Source: Rhizocola hellebori (GTDB lineage Bacteria > Actinomycetota > Actinomycetes > Mycobacteriales > Micromonosporaceae). Taken from it: a DNA stretch of 64,000 bases. The notes beneath the pieces were generated by a model. It was given only the letters and a program-made list of their open reading frames with translations, made no database searches and was not told the DNA's origin. Positions 51,686-61,597 of the stretch are shown here, piece after piece. The stretch lies in contig NZ_BONY01000019.1 of the NCBI RefSeq assembly GCF_016862955.1, positions 1-64,000 of the forward strand, given 5' to 3'. The position numbers and the translations under genes are program-made. Each line of letters begins with the position of its first letter. Position 1 is the stretch's first letter.

Positions 51686-53437
51686 CTAGGCGGCGGGGCC
51701 GACTGAGGTTAGGGCGGCGCGGAGGTTGGGCAGTGGGCCGATGCGCTGGCTCAGGTCGCCGGTCTGCGCGGAACCGGTGGCCTTGAGCAGATTGCTCATC
51801 TGGCTGGCGGTCATGACCTGGCGGCCGGTGGCTTTGAGGTAGGACTGGATGGCCACCACGACCCCGGTGACGATCGGGCCCGCGCCGGAGGTGCCGCCGA
51901 AGGACCGGGTGTAGCGGACGTTGATGTTGGCCGGCGTGGTGCCCCCGAAGAGGTTGCCGTTGCTGCCGGTGGTGGTGATGTTGTTGCCCCAGCCCTGCAC
52001 GTCGACGCGGGAGCCGTAGCTGGAGAAGCTAAGGCGGGAACGGCTGGTGCTGGAACCGGCGCCGACGATGATGGCGCCCGAGTCGCGTACCGAACGGTTG
52101 AAGCGGCCCTGGAAATTCGCGGCGTCGAGGTTCTCACCGCCGTTGGCGCCCGTCTCGACAACGACCACGCCGAGCTGGTTGAGCACCACGAAAGCGTCGA
52201 AGACCGATTGAACCCATTCCAGTGGTACGTAACGGGTTCCGCCGTTCGGGCCGACCGTCTGCTGTTCGATGAGGACGGTGTCGCCGCGGGTGAGGATGGT
52301 GGCGAGGAACGACAGCGACGAGGCGGGGCGGTAGGTTGTCCCGCCGGAGCTGAGCCGCTGAATCGGGGAGATGCCGAACATCGAGGCGTCCGGAACGCCG
52401 CCGGTCACGCCGTAGGCGTTCTCGTCGGCCACGAGCTCACCGAAGACCGCTGTGCCGTGCTCGTCGGCGAAGCCGGTGTAGCGGGGGAACTGGGTGCCGC
52501 CCAGGTCGCTCGACCAGGTCAGGTTCAGGTCCTCGTGGAAGGGGTTCCAGTCGTATTCGAGGTCGACGATGCGAATCCCGGCGCCGCGGGCGCGCGGGTT
52601 GATGGTGCTGCGGGCGTAGTCGGCGTCGACGCCCTGCGGGGCCGGCCGCTGGTAGCCCTGCATGGAGGTGAAGTTCGGCGAGACCGGCGGCAGCGCGGCC
52701 TCGGGGGCCGGGTAGACCGATGCCACGACGGGCGATGCGGCCAGATCGGCGAGCGCCTTGTCCACATTGGCCTCGGCGGGCAGGGTGAGGTGATACCACG
52801 AGGCCATGTCCGGCGCGGTGGCCGAGATGGAGGCCCGGGAAAGGCTCGCCAATGTCTGCTCGTTGAGCAGCGGGTCAAGCAGAACGGCGTGGTGGCGTTG
52901 CAGCAATGTGGACACGGCGGTCAGGTCGGCCCCGCGAGCGCTGTGCAGGGTGGCGCTTGTGCCGCGTACCCCCAAAGTTTCCTGGAATTTGATTTCGAGC
53001 AGGACGTTGGGCTTCACCGCTTGCGAGGCCGTGACGGGCTGGCCGTCCGGCAGCTTGGCGGTAACGGTCAGCTCGGTGGTGGCCGCGGTCAGCGCGCCGT
53101 TGTCGCGCAAGGCCTGCTTGTCGAAAAAGAGCCCAAGGTCGGCGCGGCCATCGGAGTTGCGGTCCGCCACGACGGTCAGCGGCTGTCCGCTTTCCCAGCG
53201 GGCGACGCCGGTGCCGCCCAGGCGAACGGTGTCGGGATCGACCTGGGTAACGTCGATTTTTTCGGTGCTGAAGAGGGTCATCGACAGTTGTCCGAGACCC
53301 GCGAGGTTCGGCGAAGCGGGCGCATCCACCGGCACCACAGCGGTTTGCATGTCACCGGCTGCGGCTGCCGCCGGCGCGACAATGCCGGAAGCCACCAGCG
53401 AGGCTGAGAAGACAAGGGACATCAAGAGTCTGGGCAC
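51686..53437 (-). CDS. secreted subtilisin-like (S8) serine peptidase
   Basis: A 583-residue exported peptidase. Signal peptide to about residue 27; an N-terminal region of about 230 residues (beta-rich, then a possible propeptide/inhibitor domain); then the S8 catalytic domain with Asp292 (RIVDLEYDW), His327 (DEHGTAVFGE) and Ser517 (FGGTSGAGP). The Asp and His motifs are slightly divergent from classical subtilisins, as in several actinobacterial S8 groups. Downstream of, and possibly co-transcribed with, the GH127 gene. Confidence 0.88.
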   Translation of the reverse strand: MPRLLMSLVFSASLVASGIVAPAAAAAGDMQTAVVPVDAPASPNLAGLGQLSMTLFSTEKIDVTQVDPDTVRLGGTGVARWESGQPLTVVADRNSDGRADLGLFFDKQALRDNGALTAATTELTVTAKLPDGQPVTASQAVKPNVLLEIKFQETLGVRGTSATLHSARGADLTAVSTLLQRHHAVLLDPLLNEQTLASLSRASISATAPDMASWYHLTLPAEANVDKALADLAASPVVASVYPAPEAALPPVSPNFTSMQGYQRPAPQGVDADYARSTINPRARGAGIRIVDLEYDWNPFHEDLNLTWSSDLGGTQFPRYTGFADEHGTAVFGELVADENAYGVTGGVPDASMFGISPIQRLSSGGTTYRPASSLSFLATILTRGDTVLIEQQTVGPNGGTRYVPLEWVQSVFDAFVVLNQLGVVVVETGANGGENLDAANFQGRFNRSVRDSGAIIVGAGSSTSRSRLSFSSYGSRVDVQGWGNNITTTGSNGNLFGGTTPANINVRYTRSFGGTSGAGPIVTGVVVAIQSYLKATGRQVMTASQMSNLLKATGSAQTGDLSQRIGPLPNLRAALTSVGPAA

Positions 53438-53472
53438 GGATCTACTCCATCTCGTGAGGGACAGCGAAGGTG

Positions 53473-53503
53473 CCCGCCACTCGCGTCTGTAGCGAGTGGC
53501 GGG
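53473..53503. terminator. hairpin between GH127 and S8 peptidase genes
   Basis: Perfect 12-bp stem CCCGCCACTCGC / GCGAGTGGCGGG with a 7-base loop. The T-run (ATTTTCC) is on the + strand side, so for the - strand genes around it the hairpin may attenuate rather than fully terminate. Confidence 0.55.
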
Positions 53504-53526
53504 ATTTTCCTTGGGGGATAGGGGAT

Positions 53527-55695
53527 TTAGGGCCGCAGATCGGGCTCGGCGGCTTGGGCGGCGTTCGTCACGGCCGTCTGCTCGGTGGTGCTGAGCAGGC
53601 CACGGCTGCGCCAGGTGTTGCCGACGTTAGTCACCTGGGTCATGAAGGCCGCGTGGCTGGCGAAAGGTGCCGCCACCCAGACCGCGTCCAGGAAGGTCTG
53701 CGTGCCGGAGAGCCTGTTCGGCACACCCGAGCTGCGGGTGCCGAACACGATGGTGGGCTCGTTGCGCCGCACATAAAGGTGATGGGCCTGGGTGTCGCCG
53801 AGATATACCGGCCGCAGGCGCAACCCGTTGCTGTCGAACTGGTTGGTGGAGCCCGCCACCGGTGTCAGCGCCAACCGGCCGTCCAATTTGGCGTTGGCGT
53901 AGAGCGAGAAGTTGCGCAACGTGGTCGCGGTGCTTATCGCGCCGAGGATGAGCGGGCCGTGCCGCAGCGACTGCACGCTCGGCTGATCCAAAGTGGACTC
54001 GCTCCGGGTCTTGAACGGGAACATCACGCGCACCGTGTCGCCGCTGACCCATGACCGGCTCACCTGCAGATAGGTGCCGGGCGTCTTCGTGCCGGTCTGC
54101 TCGACACCGTTGATGAACAGCCGGAACCCGTCCGCCCATTGGGGAATCCGCAGACGCAGTGCGAAGGTCGCGTTGCCGGTGACCGTCAGCGTGCTCTCCT
54201 GCGCGCGCGGGAAGTCGGTGGCCTGCGCGATGGTGACGCCCTTCTCCGTCCACTGCAGAGTGGACCCGATGTAAAGGTTGACCCATAGGGCCGAGTGATC
54301 GGGCGCTCTGAAGTAGATGGTCTCCTGGTATTTGGTGTGGTTCTCCAGGCCGGTGCCGCCGCAGCAGGTGCCGGTGTTGCCGAAGGAGCGCACGCTGCCC
54401 AGCTGCAGCGGGAAGAAGTAGGTGACGTTGGGGCTGCTGGTGCTGTTGGCGTCGCGTCGCGAGCCGAGGATGTGGTTGACCAGGCCTCGCTCGTAGTAGT
54501 CCATATACGCCGCGTTCGTGTCGTGGAAGAACAGATTGCGGGCCACCCGCAGCAGGTTGTAGGTGGTGCACGTCTCGGCGCCGTTGCCGCCGATGGACCC
54601 GGCGATGTTGCCGCGCGGCTGGAACAGCTCAGGGTTGGTGTTGGCGGGCAGGCCGGTGGCGGCGGGCCAGGTGCCACTGGTCCCGCCGTGGGCGTACATG
54701 CGGTTGGGCACCACCATGCGGAAGAAGTTCTCGGTCACCGTACGGTAGTCGGCCACCCCGTTCTGGTCGAAGACGCGCAGGTAGCCGAGGAATTGCGGCA
54801 CATGGGTGTTGGCGTGCAGGCGGGTCAGCGTGTCCGTGTTGGCCAGGGTCGCGCCGAAAAGCGCCTGCCGGTTGTCGAAGCACAGCGCGGCGGTCAGATA
54901 TTTCTGCTGACCGGTGAGCGCGAAGAGGTCGGCCATGACCTCGTTCATCGCGCCGAACTCTCCCGCGATGTAGATGGACCACATCCGGTTGAGGGTCGCG
55001 CGTGGCAGCGCGTTGAGCCGCTGGGCCACCCAGTCGCCCATCTTGGTCACCACGGTGAGCGCCTGCGTGTTGCCCGCCAACAGATAGGAGTCGAGCAGGC
55101 CACGCATGATCTTGTGGAGGGTGTAATAGGGCGCCCAGATTGTCGGGTAGGTGGCGAACGATTCCAGCTGTATGAACTGTGTTTCCGGGTAAGCGGAAAG
55201 GAACCCGGGGTGGCTGAACCTTCCCGCCATCGCCGTCTGGCACTGCGCCAACCCGGCCACCACCTGGTTCACCTTGTCCAGGTAGACAGTCGAGCCGGTG
55301 CCCGCGTAGGCCTGGGCGAACATGGTCAGCAGGTGACCGCTGAAGTGCCCGCGCAGATTGCCGGTGGCGTCGTCCCAGCCGCCGGGCGGCGAGGAGCCGG
55401 CCGGCGTCGGCAGCCCAGCCGTGACCCGGAAGTTGTGCAGCACCCGGTCAACGGAGTAGGCCGAGGCGTAGTTGAGCACCCGATCGCGCTTCTCGGCGAA
55501 GATGGTGCCGTTGGCGATGGATACCCGGTGCAGCGGGAAGGGTTTGACCACCCAGCGCGGGTTGGCGTCGAGAAACGCTGTCTGCGGCGGCTCCGCGGCG
55601 ACGGTGACGTCGGCCGAGGCTGATCCGGGAGTAGCGATGGCAGAGCCGACGACAGTCACGCCGGCAGCCTTGAGGAAGTCTCGTCGGTCGAGCAT
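53527..55695 (-). CDS. secreted GH127 beta-L-arabinofuranosidase-like enzyme
   Basis: A 722-residue enzyme. ATG 55695 (MLDRRDFLKAAG) opens a Tat signal with AGAGGT upstream; earlier frame residues lack homology. The GH127 (alpha/alpha)6 barrel contains the unusual Cys-nucleophile zinc site: Glu374 and Cys376 in ETCTTYNLLRVARNL, and Cys444-Cys445 in GTCCGGTGLENH, matching the Glu-Cys-Cys-Cys set of Bifidobacterium HypBA1. It should release beta-linked L-arabinofuranose from plant glycans such as extensin or arabinan side chains outside the cell. Confidence 0.92.
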   Translation of the reverse strand: MLDRRDFLKAAGVTVVGSAIATPGSASADVTVAAEPPQTAFLDANPRWVVKPFPLHRVSIANGTIFAEKRDRVLNYASAYSVDRVLHNFRVTAGLPTPAGSSPPGGWDDATGNLRGHFSGHLLTMFAQAYAGTGSTVYLDKVNQVVAGLAQCQTAMAGRFSHPGFLSAYPETQFIQLESFATYPTIWAPYYTLHKIMRGLLDSYLLAGNTQALTVVTKMGDWVAQRLNALPRATLNRMWSIYIAGEFGAMNEVMADLFALTGQQKYLTAALCFDNRQALFGATLANTDTLTRLHANTHVPQFLGYLRVFDQNGVADYRTVTENFFRMVVPNRMYAHGGTSGTWPAATGLPANTNPELFQPRGNIAGSIGGNGAETCTTYNLLRVARNLFFHDTNAAYMDYYERGLVNHILGSRRDANSTSSPNVTYFFPLQLGSVRSFGNTGTCCGGTGLENHTKYQETIYFRAPDHSALWVNLYIGSTLQWTEKGVTIAQATDFPRAQESTLTVTGNATFALRLRIPQWADGFRLFINGVEQTGTKTPGTYLQVSRSWVSGDTVRVMFPFKTRSESTLDQPSVQSLRHGPLILGAISTATTLRNFSLYANAKLDGRLALTPVAGSTNQFDSNGLRLRPVYLGDTQAHHLYVRRNEPTIVFGTRSSGVPNRLSGTQTFLDAVWVAAPFASHAAFMTQVTNVGNTWRSRGLLSTTEQTAVTNAAQAAEPDLRP

Positions 55696-55884
55696 TGCAA
55701 CTGACCTCTCCATGGAGGTGACGTGAACTGCTCGCCCGTGTACAAGTTCGCGCACAACGATTTTCTCGACGATACCAAATATCCGGCCGATGGCGCACGA
55801 GTTTAAATGCATCTATTTTGTGATCACGAACGAGGCTACGATGTACCCGTCTTCGCGAGCTGATCCTCAAGTGAGGTGATTGGC

Positions 55885-58464
55885 GTGCCACGCAGAATGG
55901 TTTTCGTCATGGTGGCCGCATTGGCGGCGCTGTCGAACGCGGTGGTGGCCGATCCGGCCGGGGCGGCCCCATTGGCCGCACTGCCGGTGCCGGTGGTGCA
56001 CCCGATTCAGGTCACCGGGCCGCCGGCCGAGCGGCTCAACCTGATCATTCTCGGTGACGGGTATCAGGCGGATCAGCAGAGCATCTTCCTGGCCGATGTG
56101 GACCGCAACCTCGCGGTCATGTGGGCGACCGAACCGTTCCGCACGTACCGCAGCTACCTCAACGTCTACGCGGTGGAAATCGCCTCGATCCACTACGGCG
56201 TGCGCTGCGACCCCGACGGCCGGGTACGCCACCCGGACGGGACGATCCGCGACACCGGCCAGCGCGAGGGGCCGATCGACACCAAGAACACCGCCCTGCG
56301 GATGATCTTTCAGAACGGCTGCAACGACCCGCTGGCCCGGGGCACCGTCTACGGTGCCGCGCCGGTCGACTGCGCAAGCTACGCCGATGCCTATCCGCCG
56401 GGCGTGAACCCGTGCGAAACCGGGAACCAGGCGCACAATCGCATCCTCGACACCTATGTCATGCCGGTACTGGGCATCCCGCGCACCTCACAGAATGTCC
56501 AGACCCTGGCTATTTTCAACACCTTCACCTACGGCGGCATCGGCGGCACGAGCGCGACGACCTCCGGCGGCTCCCCGCAGGGCCCGCTGATCTCGTTGCA
56601 CGAGCTGGGTCACTCGCTGGGCACCATGGCCGACGAATACCCCTACTCCTCCCGTGACGTGATCCGGCCCTGTTACACCGGCGGCGAGCCGGGCAGCTTC
56701 CACCACACCGTCTACACCAGCACCGAGCAGATGGTCGCCGATCAGCAGAAGTGGTGGCGCTGGCTGGGCGAGGAAAGCCTGTCCGGTGGAACGATCGGGC
56801 TGCACGAGGGCGGCGGCACGTTCCCCTGCGGCCAGCGCCGGCCCAGCGAGCATTCGATCATGCGGTGGATCGGCTTCGACTGGGACCAGATCGGGCGCGA
56901 GCACATGGTCGCCCGGCTCACCGGCATGCGCAACGCCGGCCAGATGAGCCTGCGGCACACCGCGCTCGGGACAGTACCGGCCGATGGCGTGCTGTGGGTG
57001 GAAACCGGGCACCCGCGCTATCACGAGCTCCTGGTGACCTGGAGCGCAGGCGGCGCCGTCCTTGACACCCACGGCAGCCGCAGCCTCGATCTGGGTTCGC
57101 TCAACCTGCCGCCCGGCACGGTGATCCGGGTCGAGGTACGCGATCCCGTTGGGCCGCAAGGAATCGACTGGGTACGCAATCCGTCCGACGGCAACACGTC
57201 AACCAACTCCGGCTACAACGGGCCCCGGTTCGTCCAGAGTCGTGAGTGGACGGTCGGCGAGCCAGGTGTGACGCCGGAACCGCCGACCGCCGAGATCACC
57301 GCGTCGACGATGACGAGCCAGCCGGTCGCCGGCGACGAGGTCGTCTTCGTGGAGACCAGCCATCCGGCCGACCGGGTGCTGAACGTGGTGTGGTCGCTGA
57401 ACGGCTCACCGTTGCCGAACCCGGACAACAGCCGCAACCTCGACCTCGGCGCGCTGGCGCTGAGCGCGGGCTCGCATCAGCTGGCCGCCACGGTGACCGA
57501 CCCGGCCGACCCGGGCGGCGTCTCCGACCGTGTCGAGTGGACGATCGACAACTCGGCGCCGACCGCACCCCGTACCCTGTCTACACCGTTGACTACCCTG
57601 CCCGGCGCGATCGAGCATCCGGTGTACTTCGACGGCTGGGACATGTTGCTGCAGCCACAGGACGACCTCACCAGCTATGCCGGGCAGCGGCATGTTGTCG
57701 GGCAGTTGCGGCTCGACCACGACGGCTGGTTCAACTACTTCGGCTTCCCGGAAAGGCCGATGCCCTCCTCGCCGTTCCAGTTCCGCCACTCCGGCACCAA
57801 CGTGAAGGCGCTGACCTACGGCAACCTCGGCACCGGCGGGCTTTCCCGGGCGACGTTCGAGCAGACCCTGCCCGACGACCACCCCAGCGGCGGCTTCATT
57901 CCCGGCTTCGGGACGCATCTGGTCGAGCACCGCGCCATCGACCCGTCGGGGAACATCGGCCCCGCCGACAGCTACCGGGCCACCGTGCTGCCCGGCGCAT
58001 CCCCGGCGTGCACCACCACGCTGACCGGCCGCCAGAACAGGGTGACCGCAAGCACCGGCGTGACGTGCTTGACGAACGCTCAGGTGGCCGGGCAGGTGAC
58101 GGTGCGTGCGGGAGCGTCGCTCGTGGTGCGGGACAGCACCATCAGCGGCTCGCTGGTCTCGGTGGGCGCCCAAGCCGTGCAGCTCTTCGGCTCAACCGTC
58201 AATGGTGCTGTCACGCTCACGATGACGCGCCAGGACGTGACGCTCGCCGGGAACACCTTCAACGGTGCCGTTGTCCTGGCCGGCAACACGCAGGTCTCGG
58301 CGAACGAGCGCTACTCCCGGCTCGCCGGGGCCTACGGGCCGATGCTGGTCGGCAACCGGGTCAACGGTGCGCTGAGCTGTTCGGGCAACAGCGCCGCGGT
58401 CAAGGACTTCGGCGCGCCCAACACGGTGCGCGGCGCGAAGACCGGCGACTGCGCGGCCCTCTAG
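55885..58464 (+). CDS. secreted M64-family metallopeptidase
   Basis: An 859-residue exported peptidase. GTG 55885 follows AGGTGAT and opens a signal peptide. The catalytic domain (about 35-330) carries [10 protein letters not shown] and the zinc motif [10 protein letters not shown] (His239, Glu240, His243) with the nearby ADEYPY Asp-Glu, as in IgA-peptidase M64 proteins. Residues about 340-580 are two Ig-like repeats ([19 protein letters not shown] and [19 protein letters not shown] are clearly homologous), then a PA/jelly-roll region and a C-terminal beta-helix-like stretch. Probably a host- or plant-protein-degrading exoenzyme. Confidence 0.87.
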   Translation: MPRRMVFVMVAALAALSNAVVADPAGAAPLAALPVPVVHPIQVTGPPAERLNLIILGDGYQADQQSIFLADVDRNLAVMWATEPFRTYRSYLNVYAVEIASIHYGVRCDPDGRVRHPDGTIRDTGQREGPIDTKNTALRMIFQNGCNDPLARGTVYGAAPVDCASYADAYPPGVNPCETGNQAHNRILDTYVMPVLGIPRTSQNVQTLAIFNTFTYGGIGGTSATTSGGSPQGPLISLHELGHSLGTMADEYPYSSRDVIRPCYTGGEPGSFHHTVYTSTEQMVADQQKWWRWLGEESLSGGTIGLHEGGGTFPCGQRRPSEHSIMRWIGFDWDQIGREHMVARLTGMRNAGQMSLRHTALGTVPADGVLWVETGHPRYHELLVTWSAGGAVLDTHGSRSLDLGSLNLPPGTVIRVEVRDPVGPQGIDWVRNPSDGNTSTNSGYNGPRFVQSREWTVGEPGVTPEPPTAEITASTMTSQPVAGDEVVFVETSHPADRVLNVVWSLNGSPLPNPDNSRNLDLGALALSAGSHQLAATVTDPADPGGVSDRVEWTIDNSAPTAPRTLSTPLTTLPGAIEHPVYFDGWDMLLQPQDDLTSYAGQRHVVGQLRLDHDGWFNYFGFPERPMPSSPFQFRHSGTNVKALTYGNLGTGGLSRATFEQTLPDDHPSGGFIPGFGTHLVEHRAIDPSGNIGPADSYRATVLPGASPACTTTLTGRQNRVTASTGVTCLTNAQVAGQVTVRAGASLVVRDSTISGSLVSVGAQAVQLFGSTVNGAVTLTMTRQDVTLAGNTFNGAVVLAGNTQVSANERYSRLAGAYGPMLVGNRVNGALSCSGNSAAVKDFGAPNTVRGAKTGDCAAL

Positions 58465-59288
58465 CCCTTGAGGAAGGCAAGCAGGTCGGCGTTGAACTCG
58501 TCCTGGTGCGTGGCGGTAAGGCCGTGCGGCGCGCCTTGGTACACATGAAGAGTGTTGTTTTTGATGAGCTTGGACGAGTTGTTGGCTGAGGCGACGATGG
58601 GCACGATCTGGTCGTCGTCGCCGTGGATGATGAGTGTGGGCACGTCGATTTTCTTGCAGTCCTCGGTCAGGTCGGTCTCGGAGAAGGCCTTGATGCAGTC
58701 GTAGGCGGCCTTGAAACCGACCGTCATGCCCATCAGCCAGAAGCTGTCACGCAGTCCCTGGCTCACCTTGGAGCCCTTGCGGTTGGCGCCGTAGAAGGGA
58801 GCGCTGAGGTCCTGCCAGAACTGCGAGCGGTCGCGCTCGACGTTGCTGCGCAGGTCGTCGAAGACCGTGCGGGGCAAGCCATCTGGATTGGCGTCGGTCT
58901 GCAGCATGAGTGGCGGGATGGCGCCCACGAGCACGGCCTTGGCGACCCGCCCGGTGCCATGCCGCGCCATGTAACGTGTGATTTCGCCGCCGCCGGTGGA
59001 ATGGCCGACCAGGACGACGTCGCGCAGATCGAGCCGCTCGATGACCTCAGCGAGGTCGTCAGCGTAGGTGTTCATGTCGTTGCCGTCCCACGGCTGGCTC
59101 GACCGGCCATGGCCGCGCCGGTCGTGGGCGACCGCGCGGAATCCGTTGGAGACCACGTACCACATCTGGTCGTCCCAGGCATCCGCGGTCAGCGGCCAGC
59201 CGTGGCTGAAGACCACGGGCTGTCCGGTGCCCCAGTCCTTGTAGAAGATTTCTGTTCCGTCCTTGGTGGTTACCCTGCCGGTGCTCAT
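58461..59288 (-). CDS. alpha/beta hydrolase (non-heme chloroperoxidase/arylesterase type)
   Basis: A 275-residue alpha/beta hydrolase. ATG 59288 ([20 protein letters not shown]) has AGGGGGA upstream. Nucleophile Ser97 in VGHSTGGGE, acid Asp in [11 protein letters not shown], base His in [10 protein letters not shown]. The [24 protein letters not shown] stretch, split around the strand, is typical of cofactor-free haloperoxidase/arylesterase enzymes. Overlaps the convergent M64 gene by 4 bases. Confidence 0.92.
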   Translation of the reverse strand: MSTGRVTTKDGTEIFYKDWGTGQPVVFSHGWPLTADAWDDQMWYVVSNGFRAVAHDRRGHGRSSQPWDGNDMNTYADDLAEVIERLDLRDVVLVGHSTGGGEITRYMARHGTGRVAKAVLVGAIPPLMLQTDANPDGLPRTVFDDLRSNVERDRSQFWQDLSAPFYGANRKGSKVSQGLRDSFWLMGMTVGFKAAYDCIKAFSETDLTEDCKKIDVPTLIIHGDDDQIVPIVASANNSSKLIKNNTLHVYQGAPHGLTATHQDEFNADLLAFLKG

Positions 59289-59512
59289 CGTGCATCCCCC
59301 TGCTCTCCAGTCGGCGGGTAGAGACAGACAGCGCCTTACCTCGCCGATTGGGCGATCCTGGCGTGTTGGTGAGGTTTGCCCTTGCCGGCTGCCCTCATCG
59401 GCGGCCGGCCGGCGGCGTCGTAGCGACGCGAACACCAAACAGACTACCGGCCACCAGCGGCGCGGCGCCGGTTATCCCGGGGCTCAGCGGAAAGGCTGAG
59501 CCCCGGTCGGGG

Positions 59513-60250
59513 TTACAGGCGGTGTCGGGCGTCCTCCCGGGCCAGGTTGGCTCTCAGGTCGCGGCTGCTCGGCCAGTCCGGCTGCGCCTGATCGGTTCGG
59601 CTGCGCCTGACCGCGCGGTAGGTCAGCACGGCCGCGATGCAGAAGACGGCCTGCGCCATGGTGTTCATGCCCTGCTGAACCCATTGGAAGGCAAGCGATC
59701 CGCTGGCGGCGTGCCCGCGCAGCGGGATCAGCGCCATCACCGCGAGGATGCTCACCGGGAACAGCGCCGCACCCAGGCCGCTGCCGTGCTTTGCGGCGCG
59801 GACAGTGCCCAGGATGCTGATCCACACCACCGCCACGGTGGCGAAGACGAAGGTCGGCTGCACCGAACGTTGCACCACCGCGAGCGCCGCGACGAGCGCG
59901 CCCGCGATGACCAGCGGGGAGGACCACCAGCGCAAGGATCGGTGCAGCGACACCGCCAGCAGCAGCCCACCGGCCGCCAGCAGGGGGAACAGCAGATCAT
60001 CCAGCCAGGGCACGTCCATGCCCCAGGCGGCGTGCAGCAGCTTCCAGGTCGACTTCGCCGCGCCCCCAGCGCCCATGAGGACAGCGCCGAGGCGGCCCAG
60101 CACCGACGGTGCGAGCAGCACAAAGCCAAGGAACGCCAGTAGCGTAGGGACGAAGTCTTCCACCGCCAGGCCCACACTGACCGTCGGAGGTGCCGTTTCG
60201 TCGGCCGGCACAGCCCAAGACATCCCCGTTGCCAAGACATTCACCAACAT
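59513..60250 (-). CDS. multi-pass membrane protein downstream of the 10-methyl fatty-acid genes
   Basis: About 245 residues with roughly six or seven hydrophobic segments (TLLAFLGFVLLAPSVLG, FPLLAAGGLLLAVSL, SPLVIAGALVAALAVV, FVFATVAVVWISILG, AALFPVSILAVMALIPL and one more) and a basic, hydrophilic tail. No family recognised. It follows the methyltransferase gene by 100 bases on the same strand. A third, membrane-protein gene (tmsC) has been described in some tms operons, so this could be its counterpart; I cannot confirm homology. Confidence 0.65.
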   Translation of the reverse strand: MLVNVLATGMSWAVPADETAPPTVSVGLAVEDFVPTLLAFLGFVLLAPSVLGRLGAVLMGAGGAAKSTWKLLHAAWGMDVPWLDDLLFPLLAAGGLLLAVSLHRSLRWWSSPLVIAGALVAALAVVQRSVQPTFVFATVAVVWISILGTVRAAKHGSGLGAALFPVSILAVMALIPLRGHAASGSLAFQWVQQGMNTMAQAVFCIAAVLTYRAVRRSRTDQAQPDWPSSRDLRANLAREDARHRL

Positions 60251-60350
60251 GGGCGTGAGCCTAGACCTGTGCCGTGACGGCGTTCCAGTGTGCGAAACGG
60301 ACACGGCCGCCGACCTGCGGCTTCATCGTCCACAAAAGACTGGCGTCACC

Positions 60351-61586
60351 TCACCAATCCGGGCGCAGCGGCATCCCCGACCGGTGGTCCGGCCCGAGTT
60401 TCACCCCCAGGATCTGGTGGAGCTGAATGTTGTTGCGGTCAAAGCCCCACCGCGACCCGGCCAGGTAAAGCTTCCAGATCCTGGCCTTGCGCTCGCCCAC
60501 CTCCGCGACGGCTTCCTCCCAGTGCTCGTCGAGATTGGCCGACCAGGCGGCCAGCGTCATCGCATAGTGCTCGCGCAGGTTCTCCTCGTGGTGCACCTCG
60601 AAACCGGTGTCGGTCATGAGGGACAGCAGGTAGCCGGGACCCTCCAGCTCGCCGTCGGGGAAGATGTAGCGGTTGATGAAGTAGTTCTCCCGCACCGCCG
60701 GCTCGAGGTTGTTGGGCCGGGTGATGCAGTGGTTGAGCAGCCGGGCGCCCGGCTTGAGCTTGCCGTAGAGGAACTTGAAGTATCCGGGGAGCTGGGCCTT
60801 GCCGATGTGTTCGGTCAGGCCGATCGAGCTGATCGCGTCGAAGCCCGTCTCGGCGACGTCGCGATAGTCCAGATGGCGCACCTCGGCCAGCTCGGTGAGG
60901 CCGCGCTCGGCGATCGCCTTCTGCGCCCACTCCGCCTGCCGCAACGAAAGCGTGACGCCGAGCGCCTTGACGCCGTAATGCTCGGCGGCGTGCATGACCA
61001 TGCCGCCCCAGCCGCAGCCGATGTCGAGCAGCCGCATTCCCTGGCGCAGCCCGAGTTTCTTCGCGACCAGATCGTGTTTGGCCCACTGCGCCTGCTCGAG
61101 GGTGGCTTCCTCGCTCGGATAGACCGCGCACGTGTAGGCCATGGACGGGCCCAGAATCCAGCTGTAGAACTTGTTGGACACGTCGTAATGGTGCGAAATC
61201 GCGGCCTGGTCACGCTTCTTGGAGTGCCGCCGGCCGGGCAGGTGCCGCACCTCTTCGGGCGGCACAGGGACCCGCTTGAGCAGCTTGAGCCCACCGAGCT
61301 TGCGGAACAGCTCGATTTTGCGCCTCAGCGTGGTGCCCAGATCCAGGGTGCCGGCATGGGCCAGGGCGGTGTGCACATCCCCGTGAATTTCCAGGTCGCC
61401 CATGACATAGGCGCGAGCCAGGCCGAGGTCGCCACCGGCCTGGGCGACATAGGCCAGCGCCCGCGGCGATTTGATTTCGATGGCCACCCCTGCATCCGGC
61501 GAGCCCGCACGGCTGCCGTCAAAGGCCCGGACCTCAATCTGATCGGTGAGTCCGGTGCCATCCGCAAGAATTTCAGCCAATCCCAT
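60351..61586 (-). CDS. fatty-acid methyltransferase of the cyclopropane-synthase family (TmsB/BfaB type)
   Basis: A 411-residue SAM-dependent methyltransferase acting on phospholipid-bound oleoyl chains. ATG 61586 follows GAGGAC. The SAM motif LLDIGCGWGG is at residue 186-195 (Asp188), with AAISHHYDVSNKFYSWILG, YPSEEATLEQAQ and IGLTEHIG typical of the cyclopropane fatty acid synthase family. Its gene starts 11 bases after a BfaA-like FAD oxidoreductase gene; in Mycobacterium and Thermomonospora that pair methylenates then reduces oleate to 10-methylstearate (tuberculostearic acid). Confidence 0.88.
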   Translation of the reverse strand: MGLAEILADGTGLTDQIEVRAFDGSRAGSPDAGVAIEIKSPRALAYVAQAGGDLGLARAYVMGDLEIHGDVHTALAHAGTLDLGTTLRRKIELFRKLGGLKLLKRVPVPPEEVRHLPGRRHSKKRDQAAISHHYDVSNKFYSWILGPSMAYTCAVYPSEEATLEQAQWAKHDLVAKKLGLRQGMRLLDIGCGWGGMVMHAAEHYGVKALGVTLSLRQAEWAQKAIAERGLTELAEVRHLDYRDVAETGFDAISSIGLTEHIGKAQLPGYFKFLYGKLKPGARLLNHCITRPNNLEPAVRENYFINRYIFPDGELEGPGYLLSLMTDTGFEVHHEENLREHYAMTLAAWSANLDEHWEEAVAEVGERKARIWKLYLAGSRWGFDRNNIQLHQILGVKLGPDHRSGMPLRPDW

Positions 61587-61597
61587 AGCTGTCGTCC

